Below are positions 31,591-40,358 of a stretch of DNA of 64,000 nt, piece by piece. Below the pieces are notes generated by a model. The model worked only from the letters and a program-made list of their open reading frames with translations, made no database searches and was not told the DNA's origin. The DNA is taken from positions 10,006 through 74,005 of the forward strand of contig CAKUBN010000004.1 of NCBI GenBank assembly GCA_934643185.1. Direction: 5' to 3'. How positions within the stretch are numbered: the first letter of the stretch is position 1; every line of letters begins with the position of its first letter. The position numbers were made by a program, and so were the translations under genes. Source of the DNA: an uncultured Eubacteriales bacterium. Its GTDB lineage: Bacteria > Bacillota > Clostridia > Oscillospirales > Acutalibacteraceae.

Positions 31591-32457
31591 TTAGTTCTCC
31601 AGCTTCTTAAATTCTTCGATTTCCTTCTTGTTCAGCTTGATCTGCCCGTCCTTCAGCACGCGCACGTCTTTCACCTTGTAGACGCCCGGCGCAGCGTCCG
31701 GGCTCTTGTCCAGGCGCACGGTCAGCTTGCCGGTGAGCAGGTTCTGGTCGATGACAACGCCCTTGCCGTCCGGCGTGGAGACCACAGCATTCACCTTCGG
31801 CGTAGTGCGCAGCAGGTCAAGATACGCCTCCTGCTCATATTTCAGGCAGCACATCAGTCTGCCGCACGTGCCGGAGATCTTCACGGGGTTCAGAGAAAGA
31901 CCCTGCTCCTTCGCCATTTTGATGGAGACCGGCTGGAACCCGCCGAGGAACGAGCCGCAGCAGAACGGTCTGCCGCAGATGCCAAGGCCGCCGATCATCT
32001 TTGCTTCGTCGCGCACGCCGATCTGGCGCAGCTCAATGCGCGTGCGGAACATACCCGCCAGGTCTTTTACAAGCTCGCGGAAGTCCACACGGCCGTCCGC
32101 CGTGAAGTAAAAGAGGATTTTACTGTTGTCAAACGTGTACTCCACGTCGACAAGCTTCATTTCGAGTCCGCGCTCCGCAATTTTCTTTTCGCACTGCGTG
32201 AACGCATTTTTTGCTTTCAGTTCATTTTCCGCCACGCGGCGCAGGTCGTCTTTTGTCGCCTTGCGAATCACTTTTTTGAGCGGCTGCACAATGGAATCAT
32301 CCGCAACATCGCGGTTGGCCATCGCCACTTCGCCGCACTCTACGCCGCGCGCCGTTTCTACAACGACGTGGTCGTCGGCGGAGAGCTTCTCGCTGTTCGG
32401 GTCAAAGTAATACACCTTGCCCATGTTCTTAAAACGAACACCAATTACTTCTGCCAT
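31591..32457 (-). CDS. ricT: RicT/YaaT (PSP1 domain) regulatory iron-sulfur protein
   Basis: A PSP1-domain protein of about 288 residues. In B. subtilis RicT joins RicA and RicF in a complex that holds [4Fe-4S] clusters, speeds Spo0A phosphorylation and promotes RNase Y-dependent mRNA processing. The cysteine-rich core is conserved (GGLGICGRPFCCGSFL and ISGTCGRLMCCLKYE), as is the opening GVRFKNMGKVYYFDP. I use ATG at 32457; a GTG 12 nt upstream is also possible and neither SD is strong. The order darA-holB-ricT is the same as in B. subtilis, supporting orthology. Confidence 0.9.
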   Translation of the reverse strand: MAEVIGVRFKNMGKVYYFDPNSEKLSADDHVVVETARGVECGEVAMANRDVADDSIVQPLKKVIRKATKDDLRRVAENELKAKNAFTQCEKKIAERGLEMKLVDVEYTFDNSKILFYFTADGRVDFRELVKDLAGMFRTRIELRQIGVRDEAKMIGGLGICGRPFCCGSFLGGFQPVSIKMAKEQGLSLNPVKISGTCGRLMCCLKYEQEAYLDLLRTTPKVNAVVSTPDGKGVVIDQNLLTGKLTVRLDKSPDAAPGVYKVKDVRVLKDGQIKLNKKEIEEFKKLEN

Positions 32458-32553
32458 ATTTATATCCACAGCCCGTAAAGGGCTTCCTTTCTTTCCGGGA
32501 AAAATCCGTATTGTTATTTTGACAACACGGACGGTTTTTATTTCAAAACAGGC

Positions 32554-33543
32554 TTATTTGCCCGCAGTTTCTTTCATTTCGGCGCACAGCGCCGTTACAA
32601 GCAGCGCCATGTTCGCGTTGCGCCGCCAGTATTCCGTGTATTTTGCCGTCATTTCGCACAGCGCCATCAGCGCTTTTAAAGACAGCCTGCGCCGTAATTT
32701 GTCACAGACTTCGCGCGCGGGCACCTGCACGTTCACATTGTTTTTGAGTAAGCACGCGTCACGCAGCAAAAGCTGTAAGCGCTCCATGCTTTCCGGGAAC
32801 AAGGGCTTGTCCTTAATAAGCGGTGCCGGCGCCGCCAAAAGGCCATGCTCCGTGCCGGAAACGAGCGCATTTGCAATGTCTTCCGCCATTTGCTCCGCCT
32901 TAGCAGCGCGGCCGTTTTCGCCGTCCGCAAGCATTCTGCCAATGTTGCCGCGGTGCAAAGATGCAAGCTTTTCGGCTTCTTCCATGGGCATGCCGGTCTT
33001 TTTCTGCACATAGGCCGCCGCCTCGCTTTCCTCCGGCGGGCGCACGGTAAAAATCTGCGCGCGCGAGCGGATCGTCGGCAGTAAAGCATCCGCAGAAGGC
33101 ACCGTAAAGATGAAAAGCGCGCCCGTCGGCGGCTCTTCAATGACCTTTAAAAGCTTATTCTGGGTGATCTCCGGCATGGGATTTTCCGCAAAAATGCAGT
33201 AGACGTTGAGGTCCGCCTCCTCCGACATTTTGTACGCGTCACGGATGAGTTCATCGACGGACGCGACCGAGATCGTATTCGATTTGCCGCTGCCCGTGAT
33301 GATGCGGATATCCGGGTGCGAGCCCGCTTTTGCGCGGATGCACGCCGGGCATACGCCGCAGGGCGCTAAGTCGCGGTCTTCGCATGTGCAGACCGCCGCG
33401 CGGGCCAAGATCTGCGCTAACGTGCGCTTGCCAAGCCCCGCTTCACCCTGTAAAAGAAGAGTATGCGGCAGCCTGCGGCGCGAAAACGCCGCCGAAAGCG
33501 CCGTTTTCAGGGCCGCATTCCCCGCAAAACCTTCAAACTGCAT
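32554..33543 (-). CDS. holB: DNA polymerase III delta' subunit
   Basis: A 329-residue clamp-loader ATPase-like subunit. It has the P-loop GEAGLGKRT (residues 33-41), the zinc-binding cysteines CTCEDRDLAPCGVCPAC (52-68) and the VIEEPPTGALFIF sensor region. The usual Walker B acidic pair is degenerate (YCIFAENPM) and the SRC arginine-finger motif reads SRA, within the range of a non-catalytic delta' but worth noting. It helps load the beta sliding clamp at replication forks. Its ATG overlaps the darA stop by one base (TAATG), and ricT follows. Confidence 0.88.
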   Translation of the reverse strand: MQFEGFAGNAALKTALSAAFSRRRLPHTLLLQGEAGLGKRTLAQILARAAVCTCEDRDLAPCGVCPACIRAKAGSHPDIRIITGSGKSNTISVASVDELIRDAYKMSEEADLNVYCIFAENPMPEITQNKLLKVIEEPPTGALFIFTVPSADALLPTIRSRAQIFTVRPPEESEAAAYVQKKTGMPMEEAEKLASLHRGNIGRMLADGENGRAAKAEQMAEDIANALVSGTEHGLLAAPAPLIKDKPLFPESMERLQLLLRDACLLKNNVNVQVPAREVCDKLRRRLSLKALMALCEMTAKYTEYWRRNANMALLVTALCAEMKETAGK

Positions 33544-33866
33544 TAAACTTTCTCAAAACGGTCTACGTTCAGCACGAAGATGGTAGAGCCGCCCACGGTG
33601 ACCTCCACCGGGAAAGAGGAGTACATGCCCACGTCCATGGTGGAAGTGCTGGGCACGACCTGCGTTCTGCGGCTGGAGTGCTTCGCGATGATGCCGATGA
33701 CCTCATCGACCTTCTCGTCTTCCACACCGGAGATGAAGGTGGTGTTGCCGGCCATCAGGAAGCCGCCGGTGGTTGCGAGCTTTGTGACGGAGAAGCCGCC
33801 TCTTGTCAGTGCGGAAGAGACCGCACCGCTGTCATCGTTGCTGACGATCGCAAGGATCAGTTTCAT
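33543..33866 (-). CDS. darA: Cyclic di-AMP receptor protein (PII-like DarA/PstA)
   Basis: A 107-residue PII-like protein that binds cyclic di-AMP as a trimer. It starts MKLILAIVSNDDSGAVSSAL and has the long loops TRGGFSVTKLATTGGFLMAGNT (in two parts) and SRRTQVVPS; the ligand-contacting GGF and TTGGFL segments are typical of DarA/PstA. What it regulates in any species is poorly known. Good SD (AGGAGG) before the ATG. It heads the conserved darA-holB-ricT run. Confidence 0.93.
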   Translation of the reverse strand: MKLILAIVSNDDSGAVSSALTRGGFSVTKLATTGGFLMAGNTTFISGVEDEKVDEVIGIIAKHSSRRTQVVPSTSTMDVGMYSSFPVEVTVGGSTIFVLNVDRFEKV

Positions 33867-33943
33867 AATATTTCCTCCTTATCGCGTTTTTGAAACGCGT
33901 ATTCGTTGTTTTGCGGAAACACAGTTCTTTCTCGGCACGGCGC

Positions 33944-34132
33944 ATAAAGTCTTTAGTCAAGTTTTCTTCGAGAAAACTTGCGGATTCTCAAGGCAGCGCC
34001 TTGAGTCGCCATTCGCAAATGGCGAAAACTTTTTGCCTCCCAAAAATCAGGAGGGGAGTATAAACGTCCGGTGGACGTTTATACTGAGGGGAACCCTATT
34101 AAGGGGTTCCCCTAAAAGGCAAAGCCTTTTAG
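33944..34132 (+). repeat. Mosaic palindromic element, copy E
   Basis: Order: AAAGTCTTTAGT, hairpin 1 CAAGTTTTC/GAAAACTTG, hairpin 2 TCAAGGC/GCCTTGA, hairpin 3 TCGCCATT-CGCA-AATGGCGA, linker CTTTTTGCCTCCCAAAAAT, hairpin 4 TATAAACGTCC/GGACGTTTATA, hairpin 5 GGGGAACCC/GGGTTCCCC and hairpin 6 CTAAAAGGC/GCCTTTTAG. Here hairpin 6 has no T run. It lies between darA and the symporter gene; 34133-34205 shows nothing else. Confidence 0.87.
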
Positions 34133-34205
34133 AAAAGCGCCGCTTAATGCCTTTTGGAGCCGCTTCCGTTTCCATTCATATTTTAACATCTTGCCGAAGA
34201 AAAAT

Positions 34206-35510
34206 CTATACCTTTTTTGGCTTTTGGGCAATTTGTTTTGTAAAAACCTGCGGGGTCAAAACCAAAAGCACCGGTACGTTCAAAAGCGCCATCAACCCAT
34301 TGAACGCGTCACACACGTTTAAAACACCGAGGAACGGCGAAACGCACCCCAAAAAGCAGGAAAGCGCCGTAAACGCCATGTAAATTCTCTTTTCCGCCGT
34401 GCCTTTTCTCGGCAGCAGATAAAACAGCGCGTCCATGCCGTAGCAGCTCCACGCCAAAACCGACGCAAACGCGAAAAGCGCCACGCATATGCCCGCCGTA
34501 AGTTCGCCAAACCGCCCCAAAACGAGCGAAAACACCGAAAGCGCCGCTTCCGGGGAAAAATCACCCGCGGGCGACACCAGCATGCACAGCGCCGTGACCG
34601 TGCACAGTAAGATCGTGTCGATAAACACCTGCAAAGCGCCGAGCACACCGATCTGCTCCGGGGTCTTGTTTTCCGTGCGGAACGTCGCGAATGTGCCGCT
34701 GCCAAGGCCCGCTTCGTTTGTGAATACCCCGCGCGAGATGCCCTCGCGCATCGCTAAAACCATGCCGCATGCGCCGCCAGCACCGGCTTTCAGCGAAAAC
34801 GCACTTTTCAGCATATTCTGCACCGCACCCGGGATATCGCTTCCGCGCAAAACGAGCACCGCGGCGCACAAAGCCAAAAACAGCCCCGCCATGAACGGCA
34901 CAAGCTTTTCCGTGACGCGCACGGCCTTCGACAGGCCGCCGCGCACGCATAGGAGCAGCAAGCCCGCGAACGCTACGCCCGCCAGCACGCGCGGCACGCC
35001 CATGGGCGCAAGCACCGAAGACGCCGCGCCGGTCTGTGCCATGGTGCCCATGCCGAGCGCCGAAAGCACGCAGCCCGCGGCGTAGATTTTCGCGCCGTGC
35101 TGCCCGAACACCTTTTGCACGTAGCCGATGGCACCGGGGGCGTTTTCCGTGCCGAATTTTGCCGCCAAAATGCCCTCCGCGTAGACGGTCATCATGCCGA
35201 AAAACGCCGCGATCCACATCCAGACGACCGCACCCGCGCCGCCGACCGCAATGGCCGCCGCAACGCCCAAAATATTGCCCGTACCAAGCGAGCCCGCAAG
35301 CGACACCGTCAACGACTGAAACGCGGAAAAGCCCCCGCAGCGCTGTGTTCCGCACAGCGCCCCGCGCGTCATGCCCGGCAGCTTTGTCACCTGCATAAAC
35401 CGCCCGCGCACCGTGAACCACACGCCCGCAAGCAAGATCAAAAGCAGTACGTGCGGCCCCCACAAAACAGCGGTCAGAGCACGGGCAAACGCCGAGAGCA
35501 TCTCATTCAC
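34206..35510 (-). CDS. Sodium:alanine symporter (AGCS) family transporter
   Basis: A 434-residue secondary transporter of the AGCS family, taking up alanine, glycine or a similar amino acid with Na+. The family signature lies near residue 75 (AGSLGTGNILGVAAAIAVGG), and the later FTNEAGLGSGTFATFR and SCYGMDALFYLL regions are conserved; about 10-11 helices. The start is GTG at 35510, overlapping the amidase stop (GTGA), so translation is coupled; an ATG three codons on is an alternative. Pairing with a cell-wall amidase suggests recovery of alanine released from peptidoglycan, but that is inference. Confidence 0.9.
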   Translation of the reverse strand: MNEMLSAFARALTAVLWGPHVLLLILLAGVWFTVRGRFMQVTKLPGMTRGALCGTQRCGGFSAFQSLTVSLAGSLGTGNILGVAAAIAVGGAGAVVWMWIAAFFGMMTVYAEGILAAKFGTENAPGAIGYVQKVFGQHGAKIYAAGCVLSALGMGTMAQTGAASSVLAPMGVPRVLAGVAFAGLLLLCVRGGLSKAVRVTEKLVPFMAGLFLALCAAVLVLRGSDIPGAVQNMLKSAFSLKAGAGGACGMVLAMREGISRGVFTNEAGLGSGTFATFRTENKTPEQIGVLGALQVFIDTILLCTVTALCMLVSPAGDFSPEAALSVFSLVLGRFGELTAGICVALFAFASVLAWSCYGMDALFYLLPRKGTAEKRIYMAFTALSCFLGCVSPFLGVLNVCDAFNGLMALLNVPVLLVLTPQVFTKQIAQKPKKV

Positions 35511-36046
35511 AGCGCGCAGTTCATCTCAAGGTACGCGCACACCGCGCGGGTGAGCGCTTCGGCGATCACCGTGATGTTGTTTTTGATCCACGCTTCGTCC
35601 TCGGCGTTGTCGTGGTACGCGATCTCTACGAGGACCGCCGGTGCGCTCGTTTTCGTGATCTCCGCAAGGCGCGTCGTCGCCACGGTGCTCACAAGGTCGG
35701 GGTCGGGATAAATTTTTCTGAGCTCGTCAGCGATCAGCTCCGCCGCGCGCCTGCCGGAAGCGCTGTACGGGTAATAGTACACGTCCGGCCCGCGCAGCTT
35801 CCCCGCTAAATTCGCCGGCCCGGCATTGGAGTGCAGCGCAAGGTGCAAATCGTAATTTCCGGCGTTTGATTCGCGTATCGCCTGCCCAAGCGACGTGTTC
35901 GGCGTGTTGCGCACAACGTTGATGCCGTTTTGCTCCAGCATGGGCACCATGTCATCCGCAATGCGGTTCATCCAGTACTGCTCGTCGCCCTCCGTCAAAT
36001 ATTTGTTGTACGGCTGAATGGACGGGCTTAAATAGATCGTCGGCAT
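35507..36046 (-). CDS. N-acetylmuramoyl-L-alanine amidase (Amidase_3)
   Basis: A 179-residue catalytic domain of the Amidase_3/CwlC family, a Zn enzyme that cuts the amide bond between MurNAc and L-Ala. It has IYLSPSIQPYNKY at the start (Ser in place of the usual HGG-type first metal motif), the later NAGNYDLHLALHSNAGP with the metal His, and PAVLVEIAYHDN with the catalytic Glu. No signal peptide or wall-binding repeats are visible, as in some mother-cell lytic amidases. AGGAGG precedes the ATG. The gene follows the polysaccharide deacetylase gene by 16 nt and overlaps the symporter. Confidence 0.85.
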   Translation of the reverse strand: MPTIYLSPSIQPYNKYLTEGDEQYWMNRIADDMVPMLEQNGINVVRNTPNTSLGQAIRESNAGNYDLHLALHSNAGPANLAGKLRGPDVYYYPYSASGRRAAELIADELRKIYPDPDLVSTVATTRLAEITKTSAPAVLVEIAYHDNAEDEAWIKNNITVIAEALTRAVCAYLEMNCAL

Positions 36047-36062
36047 AGAAAAACCTCCTGCT

Positions 36063-36971
36063 TCAATTTTTCAAAACGCGGTCAAAAAACACCTCGCTGC
36101 TCACGCCCGAGGGGCGCAGGTAGCGGCCGAGGTAATACAAACTTTCCGGGTCGCGCGTAACGGTGCTGACGCGCTCCTCGCACGAAAGCGTGATCTTAAA
36201 TCCGAGGCTTTTGATGATCTCCGGCTCGCCCGCGCTGACCGCACCAAACGGATACGCAAACAAAACGGGCTTGCTTTGCAGATTTTCTTCCGCTTTCTGC
36301 TGAAAAAGCGTCACGTCGTCGGTCAGCATCTTCGTGTAGTCTTCCAGTGATTCCCCGGAAAGCTGCTTTGTGCCCAGCCGCGCGCCGTCCGAGCTGTGCA
36401 GGTCATACGTGTGGTTCGCGATCTCCACCACGCCGGAGGACTGCATTTCGCGCAGCATATCCCACGTGCAGTGCGCGTAGTACGGGCTTTTGTCCGGCGT
36501 TTCGGTGTAGAGGTCGGCGTATTTTCCGATGGGCGAAAGCACAAACCGCATGCCGTACCGCTTTGCGGCCGGGTAAGCGTACAGGTAATTATTGTAGTAC
36601 CCGTCGTCAAACGTCAGCAAAATCGGCTTTTCGGGCAGCGCAGCGCCGTTTTCCGCGTAGCTTATGAGGTCTTCGGATAAAATTGCCGTGTAGCCGTTTT
36701 CCGAGAGCCACTTAAAATCGCTCTCAAGCTCCTCCGGCGAAATGACGTACTTGCCAAGGCGCGAAGCGTCGTCGATGACAGCATGATACATGATGACCGG
36801 CACGCGCACGCCGGGGTCCTCCGCCATGACCGTTAAAACCGCACCGAGCGCCCCGATGGTGCCGACGGTCAGCACCGCGGCCGCCGTTCTGCGCAGCCAC
36901 GCGGGCAGCAAGCTGTAAAACGCACCGAGCCTTGGCACGCGGTGAAAGCGCAAGCTCAAAATGCCGTACAT
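36063..36971 (-). CDS. Polysaccharide deacetylase (NodB domain), membrane-anchored
   Basis: A 302-residue carbohydrate esterase family 4 protein. It has a basic N-terminus and one membrane helix (about 28-48), then the NodB domain outside the membrane. The metal motif TFDDGYYNN (Asp-Asp) and the second motif IANHTYDLH (His-x3-5-His) are present, as is the HxV-like VIMYHAV start. It probably deacetylates peptidoglycan or a similar glycan. GGAGGGGG precedes the ATG. It forms a cell-envelope operon with the amidase and AGCS genes. Confidence 0.9.
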   Translation of the reverse strand: MYGILSLRFHRVPRLGAFYSLLPAWLRRTAAAVLTVGTIGALGAVLTVMAEDPGVRVPVIMYHAVIDDASRLGKYVISPEELESDFKWLSENGYTAILSEDLISYAENGAALPEKPILLTFDDGYYNNYLYAYPAAKRYGMRFVLSPIGKYADLYTETPDKSPYYAHCTWDMLREMQSSGVVEIANHTYDLHSSDGARLGTKQLSGESLEDYTKMLTDDVTLFQQKAEENLQSKPVLFAYPFGAVSAGEPEIIKSLGFKITLSCEERVSTVTRDPESLYYLGRYLRPSGVSSEVFFDRVLKN

Positions 36972-37018
36972 TCCAACCCCCTCCTTCGCGCTATGTATAC
37001 GCGGCAGGGAATTTTCTT

Positions 37019-37070
37019 ATGCAAAAACCGCCTTTTGCACGGATTTTCCACGCAAAAGACGGCTTTGATT
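37019..37070 (-). terminator. Intrinsic terminator of the methyltransferase gene
   Basis: Minus strand AAGCCGTCTTTTGC ... GCAAAAGGCGGTTTTTGC forms a long stem ending in T5, just after the stop at 37077. Confidence 0.78.
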
Positions 37071-37076
37071 TTCTAT

Positions 37077-37802
37077 TTACTTTTCGGCTTTGACCAAAAG
37101 CATCATCGGGCGGCGCAGCTCGTCCTTCATGCCGGGGATGTCCATCATGTTTTCGGGCGGCTGGGCTTCCTCCACGGCGCGCAGCGTAAAGCCGCTGTTC
37201 AGCACGCCCATCAAGATCTGCTGCAAGGTGTGGTGCTGTTTTTTCACCTCGCACCCAAGGAAATTTGTCACCCGCTCGCCCGGAATGTAATAGTCATCGA
37301 TGGGCCAGTACAGCGGCTTCCCGTCTTCGCCGTAGACCCAGTCCTGCTTAACGCCCGCCGTAAACGACGGATGCTCTATGTTGAAAAGCATCACACCGCC
37401 GGGCTTTAGCGTCCGATAAATTTTCTTAAAAACGCTGTCCAAATCCGCAATGTAGTGCAAAGCGAGGTTTGAAAGCACGCAGTCCCACGCGTTTTCGGGG
37501 TATTCGTAGTCTTCTATGCCGCAAAGGCGGTAGGTGATCTTTTCACTTTCCGTGCGCTTTTCGGCTTCCTGCAGCATCTTTTCGCTGAGATCTATACCGA
37601 GCACCTTTTCAGCGCCCTGCTCTTTGGCATAGCGGCAGTGCCAGCCGTAGCCGCAGCCGAGGTCGAGCACGCTTTTGCCCAAAAGCTCCGGGAACAGCGG
37701 CTGCAGCTGATGCCACTCCCCCGCGGCCTTCAAGCCGTACACACTGCGCGCCATTTTGGCGTATTCCTTAAAAAATCCATCGTTATCGTATTCGCTTTTC
37801 AT
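37077..37802 (-). CDS. Class I SAM-dependent methyltransferase
   Basis: A 241-residue small-molecule-type methyltransferase with the SAM motif VLDLGCGYGWHCRYA (about 44-58), the acidic strand VLGIDLSEKML, the motif-II VLSNLALHYI and LKPGGVMLFNIEH. Such proteins resemble UbiE/BioC-like enzymes, but the substrate is unknown. GAGGAG is 6 nt before the ATG at 37802. It is a single gene with its own terminator. There is no link to the neighbouring envelope genes beyond direction. Confidence 0.85.
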   Translation of the reverse strand: MKSEYDNDGFFKEYAKMARSVYGLKAAGEWHQLQPLFPELLGKSVLDLGCGYGWHCRYAKEQGAEKVLGIDLSEKMLQEAEKRTESEKITYRLCGIEDYEYPENAWDCVLSNLALHYIADLDSVFKKIYRTLKPGGVMLFNIEHPSFTAGVKQDWVYGEDGKPLYWPIDDYYIPGERVTNFLGCEVKKQHHTLQQILMGVLNSGFTLRAVEEAQPPENMMDIPGMKDELRRPMMLLVKAEK

Positions 37803-37865
37803 TTTGCGCTCCTCCGTTTCTTTTCCGATTGTACCATGATTTCCGCCCTGCCGCAACACAGTTTA

Positions 37866-37930
37866 AAAAGCAAGCAGCCGCCTCTGCCGCGGAAAATCCG
37901 GGCAAAGAACGGCCGCTCGCTTGGCTTTTC
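37866..37930 (-). terminator. Likely terminator of the alpha/beta hydrolase gene
   Basis: Minus strand AAGCGAGCGGCC ... GGCGGCTGCTTGC followed by TTTTTAA; the stem has bulges. Confidence 0.5.
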
Positions 37931-37935
37931 TATTT

Positions 37936-39027
37936 TCAAATCACGGGGAACTCTTCGTTTGTCTGCGGCGCGTTGTCCGCTTCTTCGGCGGCTGCCGCTT
38001 CTGCTTCTTCCACAACCGGATTTTCAACAACTTCTTCCGTTTCTGTGGAAACTTCAGGCTCTGCTTCCGTCTCTTTTTCGTAAACCGGCTCTTCCGCCTT
38101 CGGCAGGTGCGACGAGAAGAAAGCATACAGGTCTTCGTAGACCTGCGCACTGTTCATCTCGGTGATGAGCGCGTGGCGGATGCGCGGGTAAAGCGTCAGC
38201 TTCACGTCGTGCCCGGTCTTATTCAATTTATCAAACACACGGCGCACGCCCTTGCCCATATCGCCCACGGGATCGTTTTCGCCGGAGATGAGCAAAATCG
38301 GCAGGTCTTTCGGCACACGGCGGTACCACTGGTCGGTGTTGATGGCGTACAAAAGCGTGCCGAGGTCGATATACCCCTGCACCGTGAGCGGGAAGCCGCA
38401 CAGCGGGTCGTTTACAAAGCGATCCACTTCCTCTTCCTTACTCGTCACCCAGTCGTAATTTGTGCGGTTGGGCTTGAATTTCTTGTTGTACGGGCCCGTG
38501 GCGATCTTCTCGAGCGACGGAATTTTCGCCCGTGCGCCCTTTGCCTTTTTCAGCATATTGAGGTACGTGCGCTCGGCCTTCCACATGGCAGTCGAAATGC
38601 CCGCGCTGGTACCCATGAATACCACTGCCGTGAGGGAGTTGCCGTAGGCGGCCGCAAATTCGCGCGCGATGAACGAGCCCATGCTGTGGCCCATGAGAAA
38701 ATACGGCAGCTCGGGATATTTTTCGCGCATGATGCTCTGCAAATTGCGCTGATCCTCGACAACATTATAGAGGCCGCCCTTTTCGCCGAAATGCCCGTAG
38801 AGCGCGCCGGAGGTCACGCTGCGGCCATGGCCGAGGTGATCGTTGATGACAACGACAAAGCCGCGCTGCGCCATGTATTCGCAAAACGGTTTATACAACG
38901 CACTATGCTCCGCCATGCCGTGCGAAATCTGCAAAACAGCCTTCGGTTTGCCGTCCGGCTCATACAGGCGGGTGAAAATTTTGTTATGTGCCGTGCTGGA
39001 ATCAAATGTAAATTCGGATACCTTCAT
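37936..39027 (-). CDS. Alpha/beta hydrolase (monoacylglycerol lipase-like) with acidic tail
   Basis: A 363-residue serine hydrolase. The core (1-300) has the oxyanion motif ISHGMAEHS, the NDHLGHGRS motif, the nucleophile elbow LMGHSMGSF (Ser near 115) and a late ISGENDPVGD (Asp) and RIRHALITE (His), a complete triad of the lysophospholipase/monoacylglycerol lipase group. The last 60 residues are very rich in Glu and Ala (EAEPEVSTETEEVVENP) and probably disordered. This tail is not part of the family. AAAGGA precedes the ATG. It is likely cytoplasmic, hydrolysing lipid esters. Confidence 0.88.
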   Translation of the reverse strand: MKVSEFTFDSSTAHNKIFTRLYEPDGKPKAVLQISHGMAEHSALYKPFCEYMAQRGFVVVINDHLGHGRSVTSGALYGHFGEKGGLYNVVEDQRNLQSIMREKYPELPYFLMGHSMGSFIAREFAAAYGNSLTAVVFMGTSAGISTAMWKAERTYLNMLKKAKGARAKIPSLEKIATGPYNKKFKPNRTNYDWVTSKEEEVDRFVNDPLCGFPLTVQGYIDLGTLLYAINTDQWYRRVPKDLPILLISGENDPVGDMGKGVRRVFDKLNKTGHDVKLTLYPRIRHALITEMNSAQVYEDLYAFFSSHLPKAEEPVYEKETEAEPEVSTETEEVVENPVVEEAEAAAAEEADNAPQTNEEFPVI

Positions 39028-39073
39028 GCAGCTTAATCCTTTCGGTTTGTGATTTTTACAGAAAAGTCAATTA

Positions 39074-39775
39074 TCAAATAATTACCGTAAACACGCTCAG
39101 CGTATGCAGCACGCTGCCGGCTAAGACAAACAGGTGCCACACGGCGTGCATGTACGGCACTTTTTTGCCGAGGCCGTACAGCACCGCGCCTACGGTGTAC
39201 GCCACGCCGCCCGCGATGAGGCAGTTTAATCCCACACCCGGCATTTTTGCCGCGACCGTGTTAAACGCCAGTACGACGACCCAGCCCATCATCAGGTAGC
39301 AGATCATCGAAACGACCTTGAATTTCTCCATATCGACGGCGTTTAAAATAATGCCCAGCACCGCCGCAGCCCACACGGCCGCGAACATGACGATGCCCTG
39401 CCTGCCCTCAATGCAGCACAGCGTGATGGGCGTATATGTGCCTGCGATGAGCAGATAGATTGTGCAGTGGTCGAGCACACGAAACACCTTTTTCGCGCGG
39501 TTCACGTTTAATGCATGGTAAAGGGTGGAGACCGTGTAGAGCAAAATCATTGTGCCGCCGAAAATGCTGACGCTGACGACGTTCACAAGACTCTTTTCGC
39601 AGAACCACAATAACATAACGAGCGCCGCCGCACCGAACAGCGCGCCCACACCGTGTGACACAGCGGAGAAGATCTCTTCCCCAAGCGAATACAGCGGCAA
39701 AGACAGCCGCATCCTGTCTTCCTTATGCCAAACCTTTCTTGCACCGTAACCGGCATATGCCGTCTGCATATCCAT
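39074..39775 (-). CDS. Hemolysin III family (PAQR-type) membrane protein
   Basis: A 233-residue seven-helix protein of the HlyIII/PAQR family. The conserved metal-site residues are seen: EEIFSAVSHGVGA (Glu, Ser, His), STLYHAL (His), LDHCTIYLLIAGTYTP (Asp, His) and MHAVWHLFVLAGS (two His). Relatives include bacterial YqfA and the eukaryotic adiponectin receptors, which act as Zn-dependent ceramidase-like hydrolases. The actual bacterial role is unclear. The ATG at 39775 has AAGGGTG upstream; GTG three codons earlier overlaps that site. Own promoter at 39873-39901. Confidence 0.9.
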   Translation of the reverse strand: MDMQTAYAGYGARKVWHKEDRMRLSLPLYSLGEEIFSAVSHGVGALFGAAALVMLLWFCEKSLVNVVSVSIFGGTMILLYTVSTLYHALNVNRAKKVFRVLDHCTIYLLIAGTYTPITLCCIEGRQGIVMFAAVWAAAVLGIILNAVDMEKFKVVSMICYLMMGWVVVLAFNTVAAKMPGVGLNCLIAGGVAYTVGAVLYGLGKKVPYMHAVWHLFVLAGSVLHTLSVFTVII

Positions 39776-39872
39776 ACGTTTCACCCTTTCTCCGGGGACC
39801 TGCCCCGGTTCTTTATTTTAAAACTGTTTTTTATTTTTCTTTTATATGGTTTTCAATACCAGATATATTCAT

Positions 39873-39901
39873 ATTATAATCCGCATGTTTTAAAATAGCA
39901 A
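39873..39901 (-). promoter_or_regulatory. SigA-type promoter of the hemolysin III gene
   Basis: Minus strand TTGCTA-17 bp-TATAAT, about 100 bp upstream of the start. The stretch 39902-40047 is AT-rich with nothing else identifiable. Confidence 0.7.
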
Positions 39902-40047
39902 GGGGGAATTTGTGAATTTTCTTCGCGGACGCCCCCAAAACTGTAATTTTCAGTCCATTTAGCGCTAAAAAGTTTATTCGGTTCCCTTGTTGCACGCCCG
40001 CCGCACACAAAACTTATATTTTCTAACAAAATTTTTGCTCAACACGA

Positions 40048-40076
40048 TTGACTTTTTGTATCTGTGATGTTAAAGT
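40048..40076 (+). promoter_or_regulatory. Promoter of the ABC exporter leader
   Basis: TTGACT-17 bp-TAAAGT; transcription would start near 40083, about 310 nt before the ABC start codon. Confidence 0.6.
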
Positions 40077-40211
40077 TAAATCGCCGTCATACTATCTATG
40101 GGTTCGGAAAGCCGTGTCTGTTTCCGGGCTCATACCGTAAAAACCTGTGTGTTCATGGCGTTCGGCAGCGGGACACAAAACAAGCGGTTTTTGCGGCATA
40201 CACGCTGTGAA

Positions 40212-40243
40212 GGGCTCGAAGCTTTGGCTTCGACCCGTTTTTC
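40212..40243 (+). terminator. First leader terminator
   Basis: GGGCTCGAAGC-TTTG-GCTTCGACCC (one bulged base) followed by GTTTTTC. Confidence 0.75.
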
Positions 40244-40299
40244 TGTGCCGATACTAAACACCCGGCACAGTGTGAGGTGCGCAAAAAGATGTCCATACC

Positions 40300-40358
40300 G
40301 TCGGGAAACCGCGCGGGCAAGAAGCAGCTTGAGGTGTGGCCGACTTCTCTTTTTTTGT
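40300..40358 (+). terminator. Second leader terminator
   Basis: Long imperfect stem with base GTCGG/CCGAC followed by TTCTCTTTTTTTG, 40 bp before the ABC start codon. Confidence 0.6.
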